DNA of 64,000 nucleotides from Ruminococcus sp. (GTDB lineage: Bacteria; Bacillota; Clostridia; Oscillospirales; Ruminococcaceae), in the NCBI GenBank assembly GCA_020861185.1, contig JAJBSV010000016.1, positions 124,001 to 188,000 on the forward strand, in the 5' to 3' direction. The position numbers and the translations under genes were made by a program. Positions within the stretch are counted from its first letter, which is position 1; the number at the start of each line of letters is the position of its first letter. Positions 31,071 through 38,747 of the stretch are shown one piece after another. Below the pieces are notes generated by a model. That model saw only the letters and a program-made list of their open reading frames with translations. It searched no databases and was not told the origin of the DNA.

Positions 31071-32581
31071 CGAAAAGAATAAGAAGAATAGTAATTCTCC
31101 TCGTGGTTCTGGTGGTTCTCTGCGTGGCGACCTTTCTCGTGTCCCTCTACAATAAGAAGCAGGAGCAGATTCAGAACTCGAACGAGATAGTTCTTGCAAT
31201 CTCAACCGACAGCGTAGCCGCGCTTTCATGGGAGGTTGACGACACAACCCTCGGCTTCACCCTCGATTCCGAAACCGGAGCATGGGTTTATGACGATGAC
31301 GACGGCTTCCCGACGAGCACCACGGAAGTCGAGAATCTCCTCAGCATCTTCGAAGAGTATGAAGCCGACTTCATCATCGAAGAGGTCGACGACTACTCAC
31401 AATATGGTCTCGACGACCCCGTCATGACTATAAACATCACTCTTGACGATGAGACGAGCTATGAAATAACCCTCGGCAACTTCTCGACCCTCGACAGCGA
31501 GCGCTACGTCTCAATCGGCGACGGCAACGTTTATCTTGCGGTTGTCGACCCCTACGACACCTACGACGTCGAGCTTAGCGACATGATTGAGGACGACACC
31601 ATCTATAGCTTTACCGAAGCTGTTGAACTCACCTTCACCGGTGCCGAGAACTACTCAATTTATTTTGAGGAAGACAGCACGAACACCTACTGCTCAGACG
31701 ACACCTATTTCGTCTCGGACAGCGACCTGCCGCTCGACACCTCGAACATCGAGACATATCTCGGTTACATCAGAAACACAGGCTTGAGCGACTATGTGAC
31801 ATATAACGCCACTGACGACGAGCTCGAGCTCTACGGCATGAACAATCCCGTACTGACTATCACCGTCGACTATCCCGTGACCGAAACGGATGACGACGGC
31901 GAGGAGACGACCACAACGGAAACGGTTACCCTCACCATCGGCGTAAATCAGGACGAGCTCGCCGAGGCACAGGAAGAGCTTGAAGATTCGGAGGACGAAG
32001 ACGCTGAGGTCGACATCTCGAGCCTCAGCCTCTATGTTCGTGTGAACGATTCGCAGATTATCTATGAGCTCGCCTCGAACAGATACAATTATCTCATCGC
32101 CTGCTCTTATGACGATTTCCGCCACGCCGAGGTCCTGACCGCCGACTACTCGAGCATTTATCAGCTCGATTTCACCATCGAGGACGTAACCTACACCATC
32201 TATTCGGAACTTTCCGACCCCGACGACGAAGAATCCGACAGAGTATATTATTACTACTATGACGGCGAAGTCATTGACGCAGATACCCTCAGTGAAGACG
32301 ACGATATCTCGAATTACAGAGTTGAAGTCGACATCGACGACATCGAATCGGCAATCGACGCAGTGACCGCCGAGAGCTATACCGACGAGGAAGCCGACGG
32401 CAAGCTTGAACTCAGCTTCACCGCCTACCTTGATAACGAGAACTACCCCGAAGTCACGGTTGAGCTCTACCGCTACGACGGCACCTACTGCCATGCAGTA
32501 ATCAATGGCGAACCCACATCATTGGTCGCTCGTTCGTCTGTAGTAGATTTGATAGAGACGATAAACTCTATTGTGCTTTAA
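31067..32581 (+). CDS. DUF4340-domain protein
   Basis: A 504-residue protein with an N-terminal membrane anchor (about 7-28) and a very acidic outer part. DUF4340-like repeats are visible: WVYDDDDGFPTSTTEVENLL, DYSQYGLDDPVMTINITLDD and the later LELYGMNNPVLTITVDYP. DUF4340 proteins regularly follow GldG-like genes and are thought to be part of the same ABC complex. The start overlaps the GldG-like gene by 4 nt (ATGA). The function is unknown. Confidence 0.88.
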   Translation: MTKRIRRIVILLVVLVVLCVATFLVSLYNKKQEQIQNSNEIVLAISTDSVAALSWEVDDTTLGFTLDSETGAWVYDDDDGFPTSTTEVENLLSIFEEYEADFIIEEVDDYSQYGLDDPVMTINITLDDETSYEITLGNFSTLDSERYVSIGDGNVYLAVVDPYDTYDVELSDMIEDDTIYSFTEAVELTFTGAENYSIYFEEDSTNTYCSDDTYFVSDSDLPLDTSNIETYLGYIRNTGLSDYVTYNATDDELELYGMNNPVLTITVDYPVTETDDDGEETTTTETVTLTIGVNQDELAEAQEELEDSEDEDAEVDISSLSLYVRVNDSQIIYELASNRYNYLIACSYDDFRHAEVLTADYSSIYQLDFTIEDVTYTIYSELSDPDDEESDRVYYYYYDGEVIDADTLSEDDDISNYRVEVDIDDIESAIDAVTAESYTDEEADGKLELSFTAYLDNENYPEVTVELYRYDGTYCHAVINGEPTSLVARSSVVDLIETINSIVL

Positions 32582-32590
32582 TCGCAACTT

Positions 32591-32637
32591 GGCTTCCCCT
32601 CTGGGGGAGCTGGCGCCGAAGGCGACTGAGAGGGCTT
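32591..32637. repeat. Half copy of the MITE-like element
   Basis: GGCTTCCCCTCTGGGGGAGC followed by TGGCGCC, GAAGGCGACTGAGAGGG: this matches the reverse complement of the left half of the element at 27403-27537. It lies directly after the DUF4340 gene and its right edge supplies a TTGACA. Confidence 0.65.
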
Positions 32638-32667
32638 GACATTTTCCTCCCGATGCTCTATTATAAT
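32636..32667 (+). promoter_or_regulatory. Possible promoter at the repeat edge
   Basis: TTGACA (32636-32641) and TATAAT (32662-32667) are both perfect, but the spacer is 20 nt, longer than ideal. The -35 overlaps the end of the repeat at 32591-32637. Confidence 0.4.
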
Positions 32668-32695
32668 ATCAGTAACAGATCCGGGAGGAACAGTC

Positions 32696-33076
32696 ATGCT
32701 TACAGTTACAAAGAAATCAAAGAACAGAGACAGGGGAGTTGCCGTCGGGGCAAACCTCGGGCTGATTGCCACCGTGATTGCGGCTGTCAGAGGTTGGTTT
32801 GCCGACAAGAAGCATAAGCGCGAAGTCGCCCGCAGAAAGCGCCTTCGCAAAGTCCGCATGACCCGCTTTGCAATCAGAACCGCAAGAACCTTGGCGTATT
32901 TCGTCCCGATAGTCATAGCCCTCGCCAAAGCCGCCGGCTTCATCGCCGACAGACGGCAGAAGAAAGAAGAACCCGAAGAGCCCAAGGACACAGATATCGA
33001 AATCATCCAGGCAGAGCCGATTTCTTCCGAGGAAGAGGTTTTCGAACGTGTAAATTCCGAAAATCCCGAAATCTAA
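32696..33076 (+). CDS. Small basic membrane protein, unknown
   Basis: A 126-residue protein. The start is ATG 32696 with GGGAGGAA upstream; an upstream in-frame codon lies in the promoter. A weak hydrophobic segment (about 18-34) is followed by a very basic stretch KKHKREVARRKRLRKVRMTR, a second hydrophobic segment (about 65-84), and an acidic tail of about 40 residues. No family is recognised. The charge pattern suggests a membrane protein with both ends in the cytoplasm. Confidence 0.65.
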   Translation: MLTVTKKSKNRDRGVAVGANLGLIATVIAAVRGWFADKKHKREVARRKRLRKVRMTRFAIRTARTLAYFVPIVIALAKAAGFIADRRQKKEEPEEPKDTDIEIIQAEPISSEEEVFERVNSENPEI

Positions 33077-33087
33077 AAAAATTTTTC

Positions 33088-33109
33088 GCCCCGATGCAAT
33101 AATCGGGGC
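33088..33109 (+). terminator. Weak hairpin after the basic protein
   Basis: GCCCCGAT / ATCGGGGC stem with a poor T-tract (TTCTGATTTG). Confidence 0.4.
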
Positions 33110-33159
33110 TTCTGATTTGTATTAATAGGTGAAGTTACATTTCAGAAAGGACAATCACT

Positions 33160-33774
33160 ATGAAACAATTACTATCAATCCTGTTAGCCCTCACAATGTT
33201 ACTGACTTTTGCCGGTTGTCAGTTCGTCGAAGACCCGGACGACACCGAAGACGAGGTCGTCGGTGGAGGACTTGTCCAAGCGAGAGACGGCGAAGAAATC
33301 GACGATGTCGAAGATGACCCTGTCGAGTATGAGCCTACCGAAGTTCCCGATGTGGAGGACGAAGAAATTGACCAACTCGATCTTATGGATATGTCGGATT
33401 ATATCCCCGATGGTGGTGCAAGCTTCTACGCGCTGGTTGTCAGTGTCGGTAGTAACAGCCTCAATGTCTGCGGGCTCAATACCACTGTCAACGGTTCAAG
33501 TCAGTCCGGACTTTTCACTGTTTCTCTGAGAGAGAATGCAAAAATTCTGAAGGGCAGCACAGAAATTTCCCTCAGCGACCTTACTGCGGGTGACATTGTC
33601 TTCATCCTCTATAGCGGCGAAGTTATGGAAACATACCCCGCCCAGATTTCGGACGTTGGCAATGTTTACTACAATACCCATGCGAGCCGCCTCGCAGAGA
33701 TAGAATATCTCCTCCCCGAAGGCTACGAAGATTACGGCGAGTACTTCCCGGCTTGGGATGATTTTGAGTACTGA
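33160..33774 (+). CDS. Lipoprotein with acidic linker and DUF3221-like domain
   Basis: A 204-residue protein. The signal peptide ends in TFAGC with lipidated Cys20. Residues 23-80 are mostly Asp, Glu, Val and Pro. From about 85 on, FYALVVSVGSNSLNV, FTVSLRENAKIL and LTAGDIVFILYSGEVMETYPAQI form a small beta barrel that resembles DUF3221/YobA-like domains. The target is unknown. AGAAAGG lies upstream of the ATG. Confidence 0.7.
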   Translation: MKQLLSILLALTMLLTFAGCQFVEDPDDTEDEVVGGGLVQARDGEEIDDVEDDPVEYEPTEVPDVEDEEIDQLDLMDMSDYIPDGGASFYALVVSVGSNSLNVCGLNTTVNGSSQSGLFTVSLRENAKILKGSTEISLSDLTAGDIVFILYSGEVMETYPAQISDVGNVYYNTHASRLAEIEYLLPEGYEDYGEYFPAWDDFEY

Positions 33775-33801
33775 TTACTAAAGCGTATTTGCGGAACACA
33801 A

Positions 33802-33834
33802 AATAATCGGCATCAGTCTCTGATGCCGATTATT
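33802..33834. terminator. Bidirectional terminator
   Basis: AATAATCGGCATCAG / CTGATGCCGATTATT, a 15-bp stem with a 3-nt loop, lying between convergent genes and covering the stop of the minus-strand gene at 33813. Confidence 0.75.
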
Positions 33835-34646
33835 GCTTTAAAACCACTGCATGCGGCGTCGAATGCCGCGTCGGAATTTTTGTAGGTGTAGCTGTGCCCT
33901 TCGTGCTCGGTTTGCTTGTTCGAGCGTTTCACTGTGAGCCCCGGGTCGATTGAGAAGTTCCTGCTGCCGCGCTCGATGAATCTGCGGGTCAGGTCCCTTA
34001 TGTGAGCAACTCCGCTTCCCACCGGAACCGGCTTGCCGTCCTCGGATATGTCCGAAACGTGAATATAAGCGATTCTTGAGCGGAGCTTGTCCCAGTCCGA
34101 CATCACGTCCTCGCCGGCTTTAACGAACTCCGCCGGGTTGAACACCCCGACCATCTCCGGGAGTGCAGAAAGAATTTCGTGGCACCTTTCCGCCGTGCCG
34201 CCGTAGCAACCGGACTTGTTCTCAAGACATAGGGTCACACCGTGCGCTCCGGCAAGCTCGTTCATCTGCCCCAAGCGGTCGATGACGAGCTGCTTATAGT
34301 CCTCCGGCTTCTCGAAGCCTGGGATAAAGAAGGAGCTTATGCGAACCTTCTCGGCGCCCAGGACCAGAGTGTTCTTGAGCTTTTCAATCTGTGCCTCAAA
34401 GTCGTCCTTGATTCCGATTCTGCCAATCGTCGTGGCGAGGGAAAGCACCTCGAGCCCCGAGTCGTTCAGCTTCTTCCGGATAAGGCACGCCGCGACGAAG
34501 GAAATGTCCGAAATGGGACCGAATTCCGTTCCGCCGAGCTCAAGCCCGTTAAGTTTATTTCTCTTTGCCGCTTCAATCTGGTCGCTGAGCTCCGTCCTGA
34601 GCTCGCCGCCGAAAGAGAATAGTTTTACACTGCTCATTTTTACCAT
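33813..34646 (-). CDS. Sugar phosphate isomerase/epimerase (AP endonuclease 2-like TIM barrel)
   Basis: A 277-residue TIM-barrel protein. The metal-binding residues are in LCLENKSGCYGGTAE (Glu), VGVFNPAEFV (Asn, in place of the usual Asp/Asn), YIHVSDI (His, Asp) and near the end. Relatives include inositol catabolism enzymes and tagatose or xylose epimerases. The substrate cannot be told. ATG 34646 or 34637 are both possible; GGGGTG lies just before. It is divergent from the SRP RNA. Confidence 0.75.
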   Translation of the reverse strand: MVKMSSVKLFSFGGELRTELSDQIEAAKRNKLNGLELGGTEFGPISDISFVAACLIRKKLNDSGLEVLSLATTIGRIGIKDDFEAQIEKLKNTLVLGAEKVRISSFFIPGFEKPEDYKQLVIDRLGQMNELAGAHGVTLCLENKSGCYGGTAERCHEILSALPEMVGVFNPAEFVKAGEDVMSDWDKLRSRIAYIHVSDISEDGKPVPVGSGVAHIRDLTRRFIERGSRNFSIDPGLTVKRSNKQTEHEGHSYTYKNSDAAFDAACSGFKAIIGIRD

Positions 34647-34796
34647 GCACCCCGTTTGACTTCACTTGTCGATTGTCACAAAACTTTCGCAAGATTTCAG
34701 CTATAATTATAGCATATTGTTTTCGATTCGGCAATAGTCAATCCGCAATTTGATGAAATTTTTTTCGGGGAATGTGAACAAAACCGCATTTTGGGC

Positions 34797-34825
34797 TTGA
34801 AAAAGACGCGGAAGTGTGGTATACT
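34797..34825 (+). promoter_or_regulatory. Promoter of SRP RNA and dnaX
   Basis: TTGAAA (34797-34802), 17 nt and TATACT (34820-34825), about 10 nt before the SRP RNA. Confidence 0.65.
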
Positions 34826-34840
34826 ATCAGATATGTTAGC

Positions 34841-34974
34841 CAATCCGAGATGTAGGTGTGCGGGTCCTGTGCAACGGGGCGCTGTGAACCATGTCAGGCG
34901 GGGAACCGAGCAGCATTAAGCAGAATGCTTCGTGTGACACAGTCTCGCCTGCACGCCTATATGTCGGATTGGAC
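34841..34974 (+). ncRNA. ffs: Signal recognition particle RNA (small type)
   Basis: The Ffh-binding domain is seen as ACCATGTCAGGCGGGGAAC then CGAGCAGCATTAAG, matching the conserved GTCAGG...GGAA...AGCAGC core. The two ends pair over a long helix: AATCCGA with TCGGATT, TAGGTGTGC with GCACGCCTA. A T-run at 34975-34981 completes a terminator. dnaX starts at 34994, so any reading of dnaX from further upstream would run through this RNA. No protein gene lies from 34647 to 34993. Confidence 0.92.
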
Positions 34975-34993
34975 TTTTTTTGGAGGTGAGGTC

Positions 34994-36604
34994 TTGTACC
35001 GGGCTTTATATCGCAAATGGCGACCGATGACGTTTGACGACGTTGTTTCTCAGCCGCATATAACCACCACGCTCAAGCGTCAGATAAGCGAGGGCAAGAC
35101 CGCTCATGCCTATCTTTTCACCGGCTCCCGTGGCACCGGCAAGACCACCTGCGCGAGAATTTTCGCAAAAGCTGTCAACTGCCGCAATCCCCACGACGGG
35201 CGACCCTGCCTCGAGTGCGACATCTGCAAAGCCGCTGATAACGGAACGCTTAACGACATCATCGAGATAGATACCGCCTCGAACACCGGCGTTGACGATA
35301 TAAGAGAACTTAGGGAATCGACCGTCTACACCCCCGAGCTGGCGAGATATAAAGTATATATAATCGACGAGGTGCACATGCTCTCCAATCAGGCTTGGGG
35401 TGCGCTTCTGAAAATCATGGAAGAGCCGCCGGAGCATGTCAAGTTCATTCTCGCCACAACCGAAATCCACAAAGTGCCGCTTACAATAATTTCGAGATGC
35501 CAACGCTTCGACTTCCGGAGAATCCTTCCCGAGGACATCAAGGCAAGGCTCCTCTATATAGCCGAGCAGGAGAGGATAACCCTCGACGACGACGCGGCAA
35601 CAGCAATCGCGAGGATTTCCGACGGTGCGATGAGAGACGCTCTCTCAATCCTCGATCAGTGCATGGCGGTGAGCGACGACATCACTGTTTCAACTGTTTC
35701 CGCAGTCTCGGGAACCGCTGACAGATACGCACTATATGAAATTCTTGACGGCATTGCCGAGGGGCAATCGGCGAAGGTGCTTTCGGATATAGACAAGCTC
35801 TATGCGGCTTCAAAAGACATGTCCCGCCTCTGCGACGAGCTTATTTTCCAGCTGAGAAACGTAATGCTTCTTGAGACCTCGCCCGACAATGAAAAGCTTC
35901 TCGGGTGTCTGCCCGACGAGCTTAAAAAGCTTCAGGAGATTTCGGAAAAGCTTACACTTGATAAAACCCTTTCGCTTCTGGATATACTCCAGACCACCGG
36001 CGACTCGATGTCGACCGCCTCGTCGAAGCGGACAGCACTTGAGATGGCTGTAATCCGCATGTGCAATGTCGCCTCGAAGCGTGAAGCCGGCGTTTCCGAC
36101 AGCGCGGTAAGCGAGCTTAACAAGCGCATTTCGGCACTTGAGGACGAAATAGAAGAATTGAAGAGAACCGGCGTGAAGTCTGCATCTGCGCCGACAGCTA
36201 AGCCCGAAAGACCGGCTGTTCAGAAACAAAAGCCTCAGGAGCCGCCGAAGCCGCAGATTCAGATTACCGAGGACATGCTTGCCCCATTCCCGCAGTGGGA
36301 CGAGGTTTTGGAGCGTCTCACGGAGGTGAATCCCGGTTGTGCGGGAGCTCTGAGCGAATCGCGGGGCAGATATTACGAAAACATACTCATGATAGAGGTG
36401 CAGTCGGAATTCTTCCTGAGCCTCTTCAAAAAGCCGGAAAACGCGAAGTCGCTTCGTGATGTTGTGAAAGAGATAACCGGCAAGACCTACTCGCTGAGGG
36501 CTCGTTGCATAAAGAAGGACGCATCGTCAGTCCCGAAAGAGGACAAAGTAGCTGAGCTTATGGAGAAGGCAAGACGCGAGGATATACCGTTTGATATTGA
36601 CTAA
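34994..36604 (+). CDS. dnaX: DNA polymerase III subunits gamma/tau
   Basis: Clamp-loader ATPase of 536 residues. Starting at TTG 34994 gives the family N-terminus YRALYRKWRPMTFDDVV. GGAGGTG (34982-34988) is correctly spaced. Earlier in-frame codons lie in the SRP RNA. Walker A is GSRGTGKTT (44-52). The zinc cysteines are Cys63, Cys72, Cys75 and Cys78. Walker B is YIIDEVHML (Asp125, Glu126). Sensor 1 is FILATTEIHKVP. Domain III ends near 370, followed by a Pro/Lys-rich tau linker and a C-terminal domain for polymerase binding. It heads the dnaX-ybaB-recR operon. Confidence 0.95.
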   Translation: MYRALYRKWRPMTFDDVVSQPHITTTLKRQISEGKTAHAYLFTGSRGTGKTTCARIFAKAVNCRNPHDGRPCLECDICKAADNGTLNDIIEIDTASNTGVDDIRELRESTVYTPELARYKVYIIDEVHMLSNQAWGALLKIMEEPPEHVKFILATTEIHKVPLTIISRCQRFDFRRILPEDIKARLLYIAEQERITLDDDAATAIARISDGAMRDALSILDQCMAVSDDITVSTVSAVSGTADRYALYEILDGIAEGQSAKVLSDIDKLYAASKDMSRLCDELIFQLRNVMLLETSPDNEKLLGCLPDELKKLQEISEKLTLDKTLSLLDILQTTGDSMSTASSKRTALEMAVIRMCNVASKREAGVSDSAVSELNKRISALEDEIEELKRTGVKSASAPTAKPERPAVQKQKPQEPPKPQIQITEDMLAPFPQWDEVLERLTEVNPGCAGALSESRGRYYENILMIEVQSEFFLSLFKKPENAKSLRDVVKEITGKTYSLRARCIKKDASSVPKEDKVAELMEKARREDIPFDID

Positions 36605-36660
36605 ACATATTAATATAAATATTAATAATATAAATATTAATATAAAAAGGAGCAATTACA

Positions 36661-37008
36661 ATGAAAGCAAGATTACCACAGGGAATGGGCGGCGGACAGC
36701 AGAACATGAACCAGATGATTCGTCAGGCTCAGAAGATGCAGGAGGAAATGGAAGCCTTCCAGACCGATTTTGAGGCAAGAGAGTTCAAGGCAACTGTCGG
36801 CGGCGGTGCCGTTGAGATAACCATGAACGGCAAGCGCGAAGTTCAGGCTGTCACAATCCAGCCGGAGGTCGTCGACCCCGAGGACGTCGAGATGCTCGAG
36901 GATCTGGTCGCAAGTGCCGTAAACGAGGTTCTCACCCAGATTGAGACCGAGTCCAATGCGGGAATGAACAAGATTACCGGCGGGATGAACATGCCGGGTG
37001 TGTTCTGA
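36661..37008 (+). CDS. YbaB/EbfC nucleoid-associated protein
   Basis: A small DNA-binding protein of 115 residues. GMGGGQQNMNQMIRQAQKMQEEM at the start is the coiled-coil arm. FKATVGGGAVEITMNGKREVQAVTI and PEDVEMLEDLVASAVNEVL are the family core. It lies in the conserved place between dnaX and recR. The 52-nt gap after dnaX is almost pure A/T with a repeated TATTAATATAAATATTAATA-type palindrome. The stop overlaps the recR ATG by 1 nt (TGATG). Confidence 0.92.
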   Translation: MKARLPQGMGGGQQNMNQMIRQAQKMQEEMEAFQTDFEAREFKATVGGGAVEITMNGKREVQAVTIQPEVVDPEDVEMLEDLVASAVNEVLTQIETESNAGMNKITGGMNMPGVF

Positions 37009-37610
37009 TGGCGGACTCGGGTGCTCTCCCGCTGACGCTATTGGCGGAGCAGTTCGCCAAGCTTCCGGGAATAGGTATGAAGACGGCACAGAGGCTGTCC
37101 TATTTCGTCATGTCCATGACCGATGAAGAGGCACAGGCTTTTGCCGATGCCATCGTCAATGCGCATAAAACCGTTCACTGCTGCAAAATCTGCCAGAACC
37201 TCACCGAAAAAGAGATATGCTCGGTCTGCTCTGACGAGACGAGGGATCACTCGACAATCTGCGTTGTCGAAAGCCCCAAGGACATCGCCGCATTCGAACG
37301 CACCAAGGAGTATAAGGGCGTCTATCACGTTCTGCACGGCTTAATCTCCCCGATTGACGGCGTGACCCCCGACAAGCTTCGTGTAAACGAGCTTCTGAAG
37401 CGAATCGGTGAGGGCAACGTGAACGAGGTCATAATGGCGACCAACCCGACCCCCGAGGGCGAAGCCACCGCAATGTATGTCAGCAAGCTCTTAAAGCCCC
37501 TCGGCGTCAAAACCACCCGCCTCGCCTTCGGTCTCCCCATCGGCGCCATGCTCGAATATGCGGATGAGGTTACACTTTTCAAGGCGTTGGAGAATCGGAA
37601 CGAAATTTGA
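37008..37610 (+). CDS. recR: Recombination protein RecR
   Basis: A 200-residue protein that acts with RecFO to load RecA at gaps. The helix-hairpin-helix is LPGIGMKTAQRLSYFVM. The zinc finger is CKICQNLTEKEICSVC. The Toprim domain contains ICVVESPKDIAAFERT, and the C-terminal Walker B-like segment is ending FGLPIGAMLEYADEVTLFKALENR. It begins on the stop of the ybaB gene. A RAYT gene follows 17 nt after its end. Confidence 0.95.
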   Translation: MADSGALPLTLLAEQFAKLPGIGMKTAQRLSYFVMSMTDEEAQAFADAIVNAHKTVHCCKICQNLTEKEICSVCSDETRDHSTICVVESPKDIAAFERTKEYKGVYHVLHGLISPIDGVTPDKLRVNELLKRIGEGNVNEVIMATNPTPEGEATAMYVSKLLKPLGVKTTRLAFGLPIGAMLEYADEVTLFKALENRNEI

Positions 37611-37627
37611 TTGCTGGAGGTGGCGAA

Positions 37628-38236
37628 ATGGATTTGCCTAGACGTAAAAAAATGCGTTTGGAAGGTTATGATTATTCAACCAGTAACCTATATTTCGTCA
37701 CGGCTTGCGTTAAAAATCGAAGTGTTGTGCTCTGGGATGTAGGGGCGGATATCATCCGCCCGCAACCCAAGGCGGGTACCATCGGTTTGTCATCATCGAA
37801 TTCTGATCTGTACAATGCCATCAGACGAGGCGAAATACCGTTATCTCCATACGGCGAAACAGTAAAAACTGCGATAGAGAATATTCCGTTACATTACGGA
37901 GATGTAGAAATTCCAAAATACTGTGTGATGCCAAACCATATTCATATGCTCGTTCGGATACTGCCGATTACGAAAGGTAAGAGCAATCTGCAAAAAGACG
38001 GGCGGATAATATCCGCCCCTACATTATCTACCGTCGTAGGTTCGATGAAGCGATGGTCATCTCGGCAGATTGGGTTCTCCATTTGGCAAAAATCCTTCTA
38101 CGATCGAATTATTTGGAATGAGCTTGAATACCAAGAAGCATGTAACTATATCGATAATAATCCTTTGAAATGGGAGGAAGATGACACCGTTACATATTTC
38201 TTCGACCCGGACGCCTTAAAGGAGGCTCAGCCTTGA
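37628..38236 (+). CDS. REP-associated tyrosine transposase (RAYT) with REP palindromes in frame
   Basis: A Y1-type HUH transposase domain of 202 residues. The HUH motif is in VMPNHIHMLVRI (His104, His106). The family ending FYDRIIWNELEYQEACNYID, then NNPLKW, is clear. The ATG at 37628 has GGAGG 7 nt upstream. Two 25-nt REP palindromes lie inside the gene at 37738-37762 (residues about 37-46, VGADIIRPQ) and 37999-38023 (about 123-132, KDGRIISAP), in opposite orientation and without breaking the frame. The stop overlaps the tadA ATG (TGATG), so it sits within an operon. RAYTs are thought to be domesticated and to move REP sequences. Confidence 0.88.
   Translation: MDLPRRKKMRLEGYDYSTSNLYFVTACVKNRSVVLWDVGADIIRPQPKAGTIGLSSSNSDLYNAIRRGEIPLSPYGETVKTAIENIPLHYGDVEIPKYCVMPNHIHMLVRILPITKGKSNLQKDGRIISAPTLSTVVGSMKRWSSRQIGFSIWQKSFYDRIIWNELEYQEACNYIDNNPLKWEEDDTVTYFFDPDALKEAQP
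37738..37762 (+). repeat. REP palindrome inside the RAYT gene, copy 1
   Basis: TGTAGG then GGCGGATATCATCCGCCCG; the hairpin core is GGGCGGAT-ATC-ATCCGCCC. It differs by one base from the copy at 5899-5923. Confidence 0.85.
37999..38023 (-). repeat. REP palindrome inside the RAYT gene, copy 2 (inverted)
   Basis: The inverted version, core GGGCGGAT-AAT-ATCCGCCC followed by CTACA. It is identical over 25 nt to the copy at 5946-5970. Confidence 0.85.
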
Positions 38237-38706
38237 TGGAAAATCACGAATACTACATGAACTGCGCCCTTAAGTTAGCCGAAAGGGCGTATTCTTTGGG
38301 CGAGACCCCCGTCGGCGCGGTTGTCGTCAAGGACTCGACCGGCGAGATAGTGGGGGAGGGCTATAACCTCCGTGAGTCGGTAAAGTCGCCCCTTGCCCAC
38401 GCCGAGATAATGGCGATTGACGCGGCGAGCAAAGCCCTTGGCGGCTGGCGGCTCATCGGTTGCACGATGTATGTTACCCTCGAGCCCTGCCCGATGTGCG
38501 CCGGAGCTATCATAAATTCAAGACTTCCAAAGGTCGTCTACGGCGCATCTGACCCGAAAGCTGGCTCTCTAAGCTCTGTCATCAACCTCTTCGACCTTCC
38601 CTACAACCACAAGCCCGAAGTGATTTCGGGAGTGCTAAAAGACGAATGCTCTGAGATACTGAGCAGATTCTTCCGGGAGCTCAGAAAAAACAAGCCCACA
38701 AGCTGA
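38236..38706 (+). CDS. tadA: tRNA adenosine(34) deaminase
   Basis: Enzyme of 156 residues forming inosine at the wobble position of tRNA(Arg). The zinc ligand and catalytic Glu are in LAHAEIMAID. The zinc cysteines are in EPCPMCAGAI. SRLPKVVYGASDPKAGSLSS is the TadA-specific stretch. The ATG at 38236 overlaps the RAYT stop; AAAGGAGG for it lies in the end of the RAYT gene. A TTG at 38233 is an alternative start. A terminator follows at 38692-38730. Confidence 0.93.
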   Translation: MENHEYYMNCALKLAERAYSLGETPVGAVVVKDSTGEIVGEGYNLRESVKSPLAHAEIMAIDAASKALGGWRLIGCTMYVTLEPCPMCAGAIINSRLPKVVYGASDPKAGSLSSVINLFDLPYNHKPEVISGVLKDECSEILSRFFRELRKNKPTS

Positions 38707-38730
38707 ATCAGCCTGTGGGCTTATATTTTT
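38692..38730 (+). terminator. Terminator of the dnaX-recR-tadA operon
   Basis: AAGCCCACA / TGTGGGCTT with a 13-nt loop and ATATTTTTA after it. Confidence 0.75.
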
Positions 38731-38747
38731 ATGTGCATTTATGTGAG

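Noticed and set aside
31694-32494. Open frame of 266 codons antisense to the DUF4340 gene
   Set aside because: Strong Asp/Glu codon bias of the real gene creates a Val/Ile/Phe-rich shadow.
34856-34993. N-terminal extension of dnaX by 46 codons
   Set aside because: The stretch is the SRP RNA; the residues do not match DnaX, and a TTG at 34994 with a good RBS gives the family start.
37607-37627. Earlier start of the RAYT protein (37607)
   Set aside because: It lies inside the end of recR and before the GGAGG; ATG 37628 fits the family start.
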